From Candidatus Borkfalkia faecavium (GTDB taxonomy: Bacteria > Bacillota > Clostridia > Christensenellales > Borkfalkiaceae), in NCBI GenBank assembly GCA_019114755.1, contig DXEW01000033.1, forward strand, positions 1-42,718: DNA of 42,718 bases, read 5' to 3'. The translations under genes were made by a program, and so were the position numbers. The notes beneath the pieces were generated by a model, which was given only the letters and a program-made list of their open reading frames with translations, ran no database searches and was not told the origin of the DNA. This document shows positions 15,690-25,743 of the stretch, piece after piece; the first letter of the stretch is position 1, and every line of letters begins with the position of its first letter.

Positions 15690-17033
15690 ATGCGGGTGTT
15701 GAAACAGTTCATACAAAAACTTTGCCTGCTCGCGCTCGCCGCGGGCTTTTTGTTTTGCGCCTGCGGGGCGGGGGCGGCGCGGCTGCCGCAGGGGTGCGCG
15801 ATCGACGGGCAGAACGTATCCGGCATGAGCGTGCCCTGTGCGCGCAGGCTGCTGCTGCGCAGGCAGAGGGAAGAGCTGGCGGGGCGCACCTTCACCGTGC
15901 GGGTCGGGGGCAGGGCGTATGTGTTCCGTCCGCCCGAGCTCGCCGTCCGCTCCGACCTTTCCGCGGTGCTGGCGCAGGCGCAGCGAGAGGGCGGCAGCCA
16001 CACCCTGCAAAAGCAGCTGTATCTGCGGGGAGAAGAGCGCCTCCTGCGCGGCATCTGCGACGAGCTGTACCGCCCCTCTTCCCCCGCGCGGGCGGAATTT
16101 ATCAAGGGCGCGGCGCAGCCCGTGCGCTATGTGGCGGAGCGGCGGGGCAGGTTCGTAGACGGAAAGGCGCTGCGCGCGGCGGTGGAAGAGGCGCTCGCCG
16201 CCTGGGAGTGCGAGGCGTGCGGGCGGGTGGTGGCGGTGGTGCCCGCCTTCACCCTGAAAGATGCGCGCGCGCAGATGGCGCCGCTGTCTTCCTTCACCAC
16301 CTGTTACAGCGAAGAAAACGCCTCCCGCGCCCACAACATCGCCCTTGCCGCCCGCAAGTTGGACGGCGCCTATATCCGTGCGGGCGGGGTGCTTTCCTTC
16401 AACGCCGCCGTGGGCGAGCGCACGGCGCGGGCGGGCTTTGCCGAAGCGCCCGTCATCCGCGGGGGCGAGTACGTCTCCGGCGTGGGCGGGGGCGTGTGCC
16501 AGGTCAGCACCACCCTCTACAACGCCGCATTGCTGGCGGGGCTTTCCGCCGCAGAAGTGCACCCGCACAGCCTCGCCGTGGGGTATGTGCCCCCCTCGCG
16601 CGACGCCATGGTCAGCGGCGCCGACTGCGATCTGAAGCTGAAAAACGACCTCGCCGGCGGCGTGCGCATCGCCGTGCATGCCGGGGCGGGGCAGCTCACC
16701 GTGTCCGTATACGGCAGGCGCTCGCCCTACCGCTACGCCATCGAAAGCGCCGTCACCGCCGTGCTGCCCCCGCCCGCACCCGAAGTGCGCCAGGGCAGAC
16801 AGGAACGCGAGCTGCGCTCCGCCAAAGAGGGGCTCATAAGCGAGGCATACCTCGTCCGCCGCGGTCCCGGGGGCGAGGAAACGCGCACCCTGCTGCGCTC
16901 CGACCGCTATGCGCCCGTGCGCGCCGTGCTCGAACGCGCCGCGGGCACCGAAAAGAATGTAAGCAGTGAGCGGCGCGGGGCGCCTTCTGCGGAAGGCGCC
17001 CCGCGCCTTTACATCGTCATGCACACACATTAG
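15690..17033 (+). CDS. VanW-domain secreted or cell-wall protein
   Basis: A 447-residue exported protein with an N-terminal hydrophobic signal segment (residues about 8-30, LCLLALAAGFLFCACG). The first half resembles the peptidoglycan-binding-like region often found before VanW. The VanW domain spans about residues 200-335 with GVLSFNAAVGERTARAGF and GGGVCQVSTTLYNAA. ATG 15690 follows AGAGGGCGG. Biochemical function of VanW is not established; some members lie in vancomycin-resistance clusters, but that should not be assumed here. The last 20 codons run through a terminator-like hairpin, so the true C-terminus may be earlier or frame-shifted. Confidence 0.85.
   Translation: MRVLKQFIQKLCLLALAAGFLFCACGAGAARLPQGCAIDGQNVSGMSVPCARRLLLRRQREELAGRTFTVRVGGRAYVFRPPELAVRSDLSAVLAQAQREGGSHTLQKQLYLRGEERLLRGICDELYRPSSPARAEFIKGAAQPVRYVAERRGRFVDGKALRAAVEEALAAWECEACGRVVAVVPAFTLKDARAQMAPLSSFTTCYSEENASRAHNIALAARKLDGAYIRAGGVLSFNAAVGERTARAGFAEAPVIRGGEYVSGVGGGVCQVSTTLYNAALLAGLSAAEVHPHSLAVGYVPPSRDAMVSGADCDLKLKNDLAGGVRIAVHAGAGQLTVSVYGRRSPYRYAIESAVTAVLPPPAPEVRQGRQERELRSAKEGLISEAYLVRRGPGGEETRTLLRSDRYAPVRAVLERAAGTEKNVSSERRGAPSAEGAPRLYIVMHTH
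16972..17012 (+). terminator. terminator-like hairpin inside the VanW gene end
   Basis: A perfect 15-bp GC-rich stem (16972-16986 with 16993-17007) with a 6-base loop, followed only by TTTAC. It overlaps the final codons of the VanW gene, 23 bases before the stop. Confidence 0.55.
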
Positions 17034-17165
17034 CCGCAGGGCGGCGGCGTGCGGGCATATGTACAGAGGGGGCGGCATGGGCAAGGGGGTAGGCTGCGCG
17101 AACGCTTCCTCTCCTGTTCGAGGGCGCTCTTTTTTGCCCGAAAGCAAATTTAACGCCGTTTGCGC

Positions 17166-17194
17166 TTGATAAACAAAAAAATTTTTGCTACAAT
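17166..17194 (+). promoter_or_regulatory. sigma-A promoter of asnS
   Basis: TTGATA (17166-17171) and TACAAT (17189-17194) are separated by 17 bases in an A/T-rich stretch. The 72-base leader to asnS shows no T-box hallmark. The preceding 17034-17165 holds nothing recognisable. Confidence 0.7.
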
Positions 17195-17265
17195 AGTAAG
17201 AAGCAATAATAGGGAAATTATCCTGTAGTATTCTGACCTTTTGTAAAAAGGAGATAGAAAGGCAT

Positions 17266-18648
<1,383 letters not shown>

Positions 18649-18653
18649 GGGAG

Positions 18654-18880
18654 TTCACAAAAACCTCGCCGCGACGGCGGCTGCGGTTTTTCGTGATTTG
18701 AGGACAACCCCGCTGTCCGCGCTTTTAGCGCGGCGCAGCCGGAGTTTTCCTCGGCGGCGCGCTTTTAGGGGCTCACGTTTGATAAACGCGCGCCGCCTTC
18801 ACCTTTCCTGCATGTAGCTCCCCGCTGTAAAGTGAAAAAGCAAAAAGCGCGGTTTTTGCTTTTTCGAGCATTATTTGGAA
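18654..18880 (+). repeat. hairpin repeat element, copy B
   Basis: TTCAC at 18654 opens stem 1 (AAAAACC with GGTTTTT) and CGTGA closes it. GAGGACAAC pairs with GTTTTCCTC around an inner CCGCGC/GCGCGG hairpin. Stem 3 pairs GGCGGCGCG with CGCGCCGCC around the loop AGGGGCTCACGTTTGATAA (18753-18797). TTCAC recurs at 18798-18802. A last hairpin (18833-18865) pairs GAAAAAGCAAAAA with its complement. Confidence 0.7.
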
Positions 18881-18890
18881 TAACAAAGGC

Positions 18891-19023
18891 CTTGCCTTCC
18901 CCCTGGGGGGAAGGTGGCGGCGCAGCCGACGGAAGAGGGGCGTAGGACAATGCGGGAGCGGGCGCCTTCTCCTGTCATCCTGCGGCCGCGCGGGTGTAAC
19001 CCGCGCGCACCGAAGGATCTCTG
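18891..19023. repeat. two dispersed GC-rich repeats
   Basis: The first (18891-18945) is a CTTCCCCCTGGGGGGAAGG palindrome with a GGAAGAGGGGCGTAGG tail that also occurs near 85-100. The second (18971-19023) is an inverted CTGTCATCCTG...CGAAGGATCTCTG repeat. No gene is seen in this interval. Confidence 0.7.
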
Positions 19024-19031
19024 AAAACAAT

Positions 19032-19081
19032 TTCATCCAAAATTTTACATTTTACATTCTACATTTACCATTTACCATTTC
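19032..19081. repeat. AT-rich heptad repeat, single arm
   Basis: Seven-base words of the type TTTTACA and TTCTACA continue into TTTACCA words. It matches one arm of the elements at 7761 and 27057 and lies upstream of plsX. Confidence 0.6.
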
Positions 19082-19166
19082 CCCGCGCGCGCATAAAAAG
19101 AGGCACGCTGCGCAGCGGGCGCGCAAACATGCGGCAAAGCGAACATCAAAAAAGGAGTATTTGTCT

Positions 19167-20195
19167 ATGATCAAGATCGTTGTCGATGCGATGGGGGGCG
19201 ACAATGCCCCGCAGGAGATCGTAAAGGGCGCCGTGCAGGCGCTGCAAAGGGACGCGGAACTTTCGGTGGTGCTCACCGGCGACAAGGCCAAGATCGAGCC
19301 CTGCCTGGCGGGTATGGCGTACGACGCCGCCCGTTTGCAGGTGGTGCACTGCAGCGAGGTCATCACCAATGACGACGTTCCCACCCTCGCCATCCGCCAG
19401 AAGAAGGACTCTTCCCTGGTGGTGGCGCTGAAGATGCTCAAAGAGGACGAAGAGGCGCAGGGCTTCGTGTCCGCGGGTTCCACGGGCGCGGTGCTCACGG
19501 GCGCGTTGCTGCGCGTCGGCCGCATCCGCGGCATTTCCCGCCCCGCCGTCTGCCCGGCGCTGCCCACCGCCAAGGGCGGCAAGGTGTTCATCATCGACGC
19601 CGGCGCCAACGCCGAATGCAAGCCCGTCAATCTGTGCCACTTCGCCATCATGGGCACGGCATATGCCAAGGCGATGGGCGTCAAAGACCCGTGCGTGGGG
19701 CTGGTGACCAACGGCACCGAAGAGCACAAGGGCGACCCGCTCCATCAGGAGACCTTCCACCTTCTGAAAAAGCTGCAGGGCATCCGCTTTGTCGGCAACG
19801 TGGAAGGGCGCGACATCATGAGCGGCGACATCGACGTCGCCGTCTGCGACGGCTTTTCGGGCAACATCGCCCTGAAGACGGCCGAAGGCACGGCGCTGGC
19901 GGTGATGAGCGTCATCAAGCAGAACATCAAATCTTCGCTCGCCGCCAAGATCGGCTATGCCCTGTTCATGCGCGGCGCCTTCAAAAAGATCAAAAAGGTG
20001 CTCGATTACAGCAAATACGGCGGCGCGGTGCTTCTGGGCATTGAAAAGGTGGTCGTCAAGTCGCACGGGTCGAGCAAGGCAGAGAGCATCTGCGCCTCCG
20101 TCCTGCAGGCGAAAGAGGCGGCGGAAAGCGGCCTCGTGGGCGAGATCCGCCAAATGCTGACGGGCATCGACCTGGAGATCGCCCAGGATGCCTGA
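19167..20195 (+). CDS. plsX: Phosphate acyltransferase PlsX
   Basis: Converts acyl-ACP to acyl-phosphate, the first step toward phosphatidic acid in the PlsX/PlsY route. The 342-residue length is normal. The N-terminal signature is IVVDAMGGDNAPQEIVKG, followed by SAGSTGAVLTGALLRVGRI and later VCDGFSGNIALKTAEG. ATG 19167 is preferred to TTG 19161 because AGGAG sits 9 bases before it. The stop overlaps rnc by 8 bases, so translation is coupled. The fab and acpP genes that often lie between plsX and rnc are absent. Confidence 0.96.
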   Translation: MIKIVVDAMGGDNAPQEIVKGAVQALQRDAELSVVLTGDKAKIEPCLAGMAYDAARLQVVHCSEVITNDDVPTLAIRQKKDSSLVVALKMLKEDEEAQGFVSAGSTGAVLTGALLRVGRIRGISRPAVCPALPTAKGGKVFIIDAGANAECKPVNLCHFAIMGTAYAKAMGVKDPCVGLVTNGTEEHKGDPLHQETFHLLKKLQGIRFVGNVEGRDIMSGDIDVAVCDGFSGNIALKTAEGTALAVMSVIKQNIKSSLAAKIGYALFMRGAFKKIKKVLDYSKYGGAVLLGIEKVVVKSHGSSKAESICASVLQAKEAAESGLVGEIRQMLTGIDLEIAQDA

Positions 20196-20838
20196 ACTGC
20201 ATGAAGCGGAACAAAAGCTCGGCTATACCTTTCGCGACAGGCAGCTGCTGGAAGCCTGCTTTACCCACTCTTCGTATGCGGCGCAGCACGGCTGCCAAAG
20301 CAACGAGCGGTTAGAGTTTTTGGGCGACGCCCTGCTCGGCTTTATCGTGGCGGAAGAGCTGTACCGCGGCGGAGAGGCGCCGGAAGGGGAGATGACGCGC
20401 GCGCGCATCCGCATGGTCTCCGCGCCCCCGCTCGCCGCCGCCATCCGCGCCGACGGGCTGGAACGGTTTCTGCGGGCGGCGGATATCCGCAACGTGGGCG
20501 AAAAGGCGGTCTCCAGCCTGTTCGAGGCGCTGGTCGCGGGCATCTATTTAGACGGCGGCATCGCCCCCGCGCGCGCCTTCGTACAGGCGCGGCTGTCCCT
20601 TGCGGGCGAAGACGTCAATCACAAAGGGAAATTACAGGAGTGGCTGCAGGCGCGGCACCTGCCGCGGGCGGAGTATATCCCCCTCGCGCAGACGGGCGAG
20701 CCGCACGCGCCCCGCTTCACCGTGCGGGCGCAGGCCTGCGGTGAGAGTGCGGAAGGGGAAGGCGGCAGTTTGCGCGCCGCGCAGCAGGCGGCGGCAAAAG
20801 AGCTGCTTTTTCGCTTAGAAGAGCGCACGGGAGGATGA
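20188..20838 (+). CDS. rnc: Ribonuclease III
   Basis: Cleaves double-stranded RNA in rRNA maturation and mRNA processing. It is 216 residues, slightly short for the family. The nuclease signature is NERLEFLGDALLGF near residues 46-59, with a second acidic motif in FEALVAGIYLDGG near residue 115. The double-stranded RNA-binding domain begins near DVNHKGKLQEWLQ and ends RAAQQAAAKELLFRLEE. It overlaps plsX and is followed after three bases by smc. Confidence 0.95.
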   Translation: MPELHEAEQKLGYTFRDRQLLEACFTHSSYAAQHGCQSNERLEFLGDALLGFIVAEELYRGGEAPEGEMTRARIRMVSAPPLAAAIRADGLERFLRAADIRNVGEKAVSSLFEALVAGIYLDGGIAPARAFVQARLSLAGEDVNHKGKLQEWLQARHLPRAEYIPLAQTGEPHAPRFTVRAQACGESAEGEGGSLRAAQQAAAKELLFRLEERTGG

Positions 20839-20841
20839 TCG

Positions 20842-23800
20842 GTGCATTTCAAAAAGGTAGAACTCAACGGTTTCAAGTCGTTTGCCGACAAAACCGAGAT
20901 CAAATTCGACGACGGCGTCACCTGTATCGTGGGGCCGAACGGCTGCGGCAAGAGCAACGTTGCCGACGCCATCCGCTGGGTGTTCGGCGAGCAGTCTGCC
21001 AAGACCATGCGCGGCACCAACATGCAGGACGTCATCTTCAACGGCACGCAGGCGCGCAAGAGCCAGTCGTTCTGCGAGGTGACGCTCACCTTCGATAATT
21101 CCACCCACATGTTCGCCGACCTCGACTATGCCGAGGTCGCCATGACCCGCCGCCTCTACCGCAGCGGCGAAAGCGAGTACCTCATCAACAAGCAGCCCTG
21201 CCGCATGAAGGACATCGTAGACCGGCTGCACGCCGTGGGCCTGGGCAAAGAGGGGTATTCCATCATCGGCCAGGGCAAGATCGAACAGATCATGAACGCC
21301 AAGCCCGAAGACCGCCGCTCCATCTTTGAAGAGGCGACGGGCATCGTCGTGTTCAAGGCGCGCCGGCAGGAGATCGAGCGGCGCCTCAACAATTCCTACA
21401 ACAATCTCAACATCTTTTTGCAGCGCATGGGCGAGGTGGAGCACATGCTCGCGCCCCTGTCGCGGCAGGCGGAAAAGGCGCGCCGCTACAACGAGCTGTA
21501 CGGCATGCTCAAACAGGCGGAGATCAACCTCTATATCTATAAGCACGACAATGCCGAGGCCTCCCGCGCCGCCATCGGCGCCGCCATCGCCGCCGTGCAG
21601 GCGGAAATGGAAGAGTGCCGCGCCCGCAGCGAGGCGCTGGAAGCGCAGTGCGCGGCGGACAGGCAGAAGCTCGCCGAAAGCGACGCCGCCCTGCAGCAGC
21701 TCAACGAGCGCATCCTGCAATATACCGTAGAACTGCAAAAAAAGGAGGGCGACGCCAACGTCATCCGCGAGCGCATCGCCTTTTTGCGCCGCCAGCGCGA
21801 GAGCGCCGCCGCCGCCGCTTCCGAAGGGCGGGCGCGCCTTGCCGCCATCGCCAAAGAACTTTCCGCAGCCCAAAAGGCAGCCAAGGCGAACGACGCCAAG
21901 GCGGCCGATTCCCGCCGCGAGATCGCCTCGCTCGAGGGCGAGGTGGCGGAACTTTCCCAAAAGGCGGCGGAGTACGAAGAACTTTCCGACAAGACGCAGC
22001 GCAGCGTCATCGATTCCATCCAGGACCTTTCCGAGATCCGCCGCAACATCGGCACCCTCTCCGCCCGCAAAGAGGCGGTAGAGGAGCGCATCCGCGAAGT
22101 CGCCGCCGCCGCCGAAGAGGCCAAGAGAGACCTCGCCGCGGCGCAGAAGGCGCTTTCCGACTGCGAAGACTGGCAGGCGGAGCTGGACGAGTACGTCTCC
22201 CGCGAGGGGCAGGCGCGCGCCGAGGGAGAGCGGGGGCTGGAGCAGCTGACGCAGGCATTGGAAGAGGCGGGCGAGGCGCTGTTCTCGTGCAATGCCCGCA
22301 TTTCCGCCCTCAAAGACCGCGAGCGCTTTTACCGCAACGTCAAAGAGGAGTTCGAAGGGTATAAATTCGCCGTCCGCAAGCTGATGGGCGACGCCAAAAA
22401 GGACGCCCGCCTGGCGGGGCTGGTGCGCGGCGTCATCGCCGACATCGTCCGCTGCGACGAAAAGTACGAAGTCGCCATCGAAACGGCGTTCGGCGGCGCC
22501 ATGCAGAACGTGGTCACCGCCACCGCAGACGACGCGCGCCTTCTCATCGAGCATTTGAAGCGCACGCGCGGCGGGCAGGTCACCTTTTTGCCCGTCTCCG
22601 CCCTCAAGCCCCGCTACGAGACGGATTATACCAAAAAGGCGCTCAAAGAGGCGGGCGCGGTCGGCCTCGCCACAGAGCTCGTCCGCTACGACAAGTATTA
22701 CGAAAACGTCATCTATAACCTCATCGGCAACACCCTCGTCGCCGATACCATCGCCAACGCCACCGCCATCGCCAAAAAGTACCCGCACGCCTTCCGCATC
22801 GTCACCTTAGACGGCGACGTCATCTCCACGGGCGGGTCGATGACGGGCGGCTCGCGCAAGGAAGGGGGCGGGAACCTGCTCGCCAACGAGCGCAAGATCG
22901 CCGAGGCGCAGAAGGACCTTGCCGCCGCCGAAAAAGAGCGCGCGCAGCTTACACAGCGCCGCGCGCAGCTGGAAGAGAGCCGCACCAAGGCCGCCAAAGA
23001 GCTGGAGACCATGCGCGAAGGGTTTGCCGAAGCGCGCTCCCGCCGCGCCGCCCTGGCCGAAAAGCGCGATACCCTCGCCGCCAAGGCCGCCGAGGGCAAA
23101 AAGGCGCTGAAATTGCAGGAAGACACCCTCGCCGTCCTCTACGAGCGCCTCAAGGGCATCGACACCGATTTTTCCGCCTCTTCGGAAGGGGAAGAACAGA
23201 TCGCCCGCCGCAAAAGCGCCGCCGAGGGCGAGGCGGAGGGCCGCCGCGCCGAATACGAAAAGATCCGCTCCGACCTGGGCGAGCGCAATCTGCGCCTCAA
23301 CGCCCTGCAGGTGTACGTGGCGCAGTACCGCGCCGCGGCGGAGTCTGCCCGCGGCGACGAGGCGCGGCTCGTCTCCGAGCGGGAAGAGCTGGAAGCGCGC
23401 ATTTCTGCCGCCGAAGAGAACGCGGCAAACCTCGCCGAAAACATCGCAGAGCTGGAAAAGCAGGCGGAAGACGCGGCGCTCACCCCCGCCCAGCGGGAAG
23501 AGCTCGCATCCCTTCGCTCCCGCAAAGACGCCGAAACGGAGGGCAAGGCCGCCCTCAACGCCGCCATCGAAGGGGCGCTGCGCGAAACGCGCGCCCTCAC
23601 CGAGCGCAGCGAGGCGCTCTCCGAACAGCGCCACGCCCGCGAGATCGAGCTGACCAGGATCGACACCGAGCTTGAAAACCTGCAGGCGCGCATCGAAGAG
23701 GAATATCACGAAACGTACGAGACCTGCCTGCCCTATAAAGAGGAAGGCTTCGACCCCAAGGCGGGGCAGACGATCCTCAACCGCTGCCGCCGCGAGATCA

Positions 23801-24441
23801 CCGCCCTCGGCGCCATCAACCACAACGCCGTGGAAGAGTACGAGGCGCTCAGCGCCCAGTACAGCGAGATGTGCGCCCAAAGGGACGACGTGCAGCGCGG
23901 CATCGACGATACCTCTTCCGCCCTTGAAAATCTGAAGGCGGAAATGCAGAAGCAGTTCGACGAAGGCTTCAACAGCATCAATCAGAACTTCCAAAAATTG
24001 TTCAAAGAGCTGTTCGGCGGCGGCAAGGCGGAGCTGCAGATGGATTATTCGCTGGCAGACGACCCGCTGTCTGCGGGGGTAGAGATCGTCGCCTGCCCGC
24101 CCGGTAAAAAGCTGACTAAAATTTCGCTGCTTTCGGGCGGCGAGCGGGCGCTCACCGCCATCGCCATCCTCTTCGCTATCCTCATGCTGCGGCCCATGCC
24201 CTTCTGTGTGCTCGACGAAATAGAGGCCGCGCTCGACGAGGCGAACGTCGATAAGTTCGCCCAGTTCTTAAAAAAATTCGCCAAAGAGACGCAGTTCATC
24301 GTCATCACCCACCGCAAGCCCACCATGGAAAAGGCAGACAGCCTCTTCGGCGTCACCATGGAAGAAAAGGGCGTCTCCAAGATCGTCTCTGTCAAGCTGT
24401 CGGAGGTGGAGGCGAAGCTGGGCGGCGATACCGTGGCGTGA
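20842..24441 (+). CDS. smc: Chromosome partition protein SMC
   Basis: The ATPase core of bacterial condensin, acting with ScpA and ScpB. It is 1199 residues with the full architecture. Walker A is GPNGCGKSNV (residues 31-40). The long coiled coil is interrupted by the hinge (about residues 495-670, with FEGYKFAVRKLMGDA and GGSMTGGSRKEGGG at its end). The ABC signature LLSGGERALTAIAILF is near residue 1096 and Walker B FCVLDEIEAALDEAN is near 1120. The GTG start at 20842 follows GGGAGG by 8 bases, three bases after rnc. Confidence 0.97.
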   Translation: MHFKKVELNGFKSFADKTEIKFDDGVTCIVGPNGCGKSNVADAIRWVFGEQSAKTMRGTNMQDVIFNGTQARKSQSFCEVTLTFDNSTHMFADLDYAEVAMTRRLYRSGESEYLINKQPCRMKDIVDRLHAVGLGKEGYSIIGQGKIEQIMNAKPEDRRSIFEEATGIVVFKARRQEIERRLNNSYNNLNIFLQRMGEVEHMLAPLSRQAEKARRYNELYGMLKQAEINLYIYKHDNAEASRAAIGAAIAAVQAEMEECRARSEALEAQCAADRQKLAESDAALQQLNERILQYTVELQKKEGDANVIRERIAFLRRQRESAAAAASEGRARLAAIAKELSAAQKAAKANDAKAADSRREIASLEGEVAELSQKAAEYEELSDKTQRSVIDSIQDLSEIRRNIGTLSARKEAVEERIREVAAAAEEAKRDLAAAQKALSDCEDWQAELDEYVSREGQARAEGERGLEQLTQALEEAGEALFSCNARISALKDRERFYRNVKEEFEGYKFAVRKLMGDAKKDARLAGLVRGVIADIVRCDEKYEVAIETAFGGAMQNVVTATADDARLLIEHLKRTRGGQVTFLPVSALKPRYETDYTKKALKEAGAVGLATELVRYDKYYENVIYNLIGNTLVADTIANATAIAKKYPHAFRIVTLDGDVISTGGSMTGGSRKEGGGNLLANERKIAEAQKDLAAAEKERAQLTQRRAQLEESRTKAAKELETMREGFAEARSRRAALAEKRDTLAAKAAEGKKALKLQEDTLAVLYERLKGIDTDFSASSEGEEQIARRKSAAEGEAEGRRAEYEKIRSDLGERNLRLNALQVYVAQYRAAAESARGDEARLVSEREELEARISAAEENAANLAENIAELEKQAEDAALTPAQREELASLRSRKDAETEGKAALNAAIEGALRETRALTERSEALSEQRHAREIELTRIDTELENLQARIEEEYHETYETCLPYKEEGFDPKAGQTILNRCRREITALGAINHNAVEEYEALSAQYSEMCAQRDDVQRGIDDTSSALENLKAEMQKQFDEGFNSINQNFQKLFKELFGGGKAELQMDYSLADDPLSAGVEIVACPPGKKLTKISLLSGGERALTAIAILFAILMLRPMPFCVLDEIEAALDEANVDKFAQFLKKFAKETQFIVITHRKPTMEKADSLFGVTMEEKGVSKIVSVKLSEVEAKLGGDTVA

Positions 24442-24539
24442 AAAACCGCGTATAGCGGCACATCTCGCGCCCTTTCTGCGGCATGCGCGCGGCGGTCATG
24501 TACGTCTGTGTACACTCCCTTGCGCTTGCCTTGTAAGTG

Positions 24540-24685
24540 CACGATCTGCACCACTCTCCACGGTTTTTGGCAGAAGGGGCAAACCTTTATTAAAATCGCG
24601 GCGCATTCACCCTCATCCGTATGCCCATAAGGGAAACGAGGCAAAAGCGTCGTTTTGCCTCGTTTTGAGTATTTATTTTTAAGCA
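24540..24685 (+). repeat. diverged hairpin repeat element, copy D
   Basis: The 3' half resembles copy C. GAAGGGGCAAACCTTTATTAAA corresponds to the conserved stem-3 loop. It is followed by ATTCACC, CATCCGTATG, CATAAGGGAAA and a CGAGGCAAAA/TTTTGCCTCG hairpin (24637-24662). The 5' half cannot be aligned by eye. It fills most of the smc-ftsY gap. Confidence 0.55.
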
Positions 24686-24688
24686 TCC

Positions 24689-24735
24689 AAAATTTTACAT
24701 TCTACATTTTACATTTTACATTCTACATTTTCGCG
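24689..24735. repeat. AT-rich heptad repeat upstream of ftsY
   Basis: A series of TTTTACA/TTCTACA seven-base words, the same as one arm of the elements at 7761 and 27057. It ends about 45 bases before ftsY and may supply A/T-rich upstream sequence. Confidence 0.6.
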
Positions 24736-24778
24736 CGGCGCAGCGCATTTTCAATTCAAAAACAAGGAGGCCATGCAA

Positions 24779-25672
24779 ATGGGCATTTTCGGCAAGATCA
24801 TCGGCGCTTTGAAAAAGACCAAAGACAACATCTCGTCTAAACTTTCGGCGCTGTTTTCGCGAGGCATCGGCGATGATTTTTACGACGAGCTGGAAGAGAT
24901 CCTCATCTCTGCCGACATTTCCGTCGTCACGGCGGAAAACATCGTCGAGCAGATCCGCGAAGAGGCGCGGCGCGAAAAGCTGAAAGACAAAGACTATATC
25001 ATCGACCTCATCAAAGACGTCATCGAAGATACCCTCTGCGAGGCGCCCGTGCCCGAGATCGAGTACCCCGCCGTCATCATGCTGGTGGGCGTCAACGGCG
25101 TGGGCAAGACCACCACCATCGGCAAGCTGGCCAATTACTTCGTCAAAGAAAAGAAGAGCGTCACCCTCGCCGCGGCGGATACCTTCCGCGCCGCCGCCGC
25201 CGACCAGCTGAGCGTGTGGGCGGAGCGGGCAAAGGTGCGCATCGTCAAGCACGAGGAGGGGAGCGACCCTTCCGCCGTGGTGTTCGACGCCCTCTCGTCC
25301 GCCAAGGCCAAGGGCACGGACGTGGTCATCGTCGATACGGCGGGCAGGCTGCACGTCAAGGCCAATTTGATGGCGGAACTGCAGAAGATGGACCGCGTGG
25401 TGGCGCGCGAGTATCCCGAAGCGCACTTCTATAAATTTCTGGTGCTGGACGCCACCACCGGGCAGAACGCCCTCTCGCAGGCGAAGATCTTTGACGAAGC
25501 GGTCGATTTGGACGGCATCGTGCTCACCAAGTTAGACGGCACCGCCAAGGGCGGGTTCGTCGTGTCGCTGTGCGGCGAACTGCACATCCCCGTCGTGTTC
25601 GTCGGCACCGGCGAAAAGATGGACGATCTGCAGCTGTTCGACGCCGAAGAATTCACCGAAGGCATCATTTAG
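24779..25672 (+). CDS. ftsY: Signal recognition particle receptor FtsY
   Basis: The membrane-associated SRP GTPase that receives ribosome-nascent chain complexes from Ffh. It is 297 residues, typical of the short Gram-positive form without the acidic A domain. The P-loop is GVNGVGKTTTIGKLA near residue 103, followed by VIVDTAGRLHVK near 183 and LTKLDGTAKGG near 248. ATG 24779 is chosen because AAGGAGG ends 8 bases before it; the in-frame ATG 24773 lies too close. It is monocistronic, with a terminator after the stop. Confidence 0.97.
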   Translation: MGIFGKIIGALKKTKDNISSKLSALFSRGIGDDFYDELEEILISADISVVTAENIVEQIREEARREKLKDKDYIIDLIKDVIEDTLCEAPVPEIEYPAVIMLVGVNGVGKTTTIGKLANYFVKEKKSVTLAAADTFRAAAADQLSVWAERAKVRIVKHEEGSDPSAVVFDALSSAKAKGTDVVIVDTAGRLHVKANLMAELQKMDRVVAREYPEAHFYKFLVLDATTGQNALSQAKIFDEAVDLDGIVLTKLDGTAKGGFVVSLCGELHIPVVFVGTGEKMDDLQLFDAEEFTEGII

Positions 25673-25677
25673 CGTCT

Positions 25678-25716
25678 GCCGCCCTGCCGAACGGGCAGAA
25701 GAGGGCGGCTTTTCGG
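25678..25716 (+). terminator. intrinsic terminator after ftsY
   Basis: GCCGCCCT (25678-25685) pairs with AGGGCGGC (25702-25709), with an inner CTGCC/GGCAG hairpin, followed by TTTTCGGCTTTT. Confidence 0.7.
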
Positions 25717-25743
25717 CTTTTGTTTTAGGAAGGAAGAGGCAGT

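Noticed and set aside
17195-17265. Possible T-box leader before asnS
   Set aside because: The leader is only about 70 bases and no T-box sequence or specifier hairpin can be seen.
24445-24686. Minus-strand frame with a VCPFCQKPW motif overlapping the smc end
   Set aside because: It has no good start or ribosome site and overlaps repeat element D and the 3' end of smc. The protein-like look probably comes from GC bias. A homologue search would settle it.
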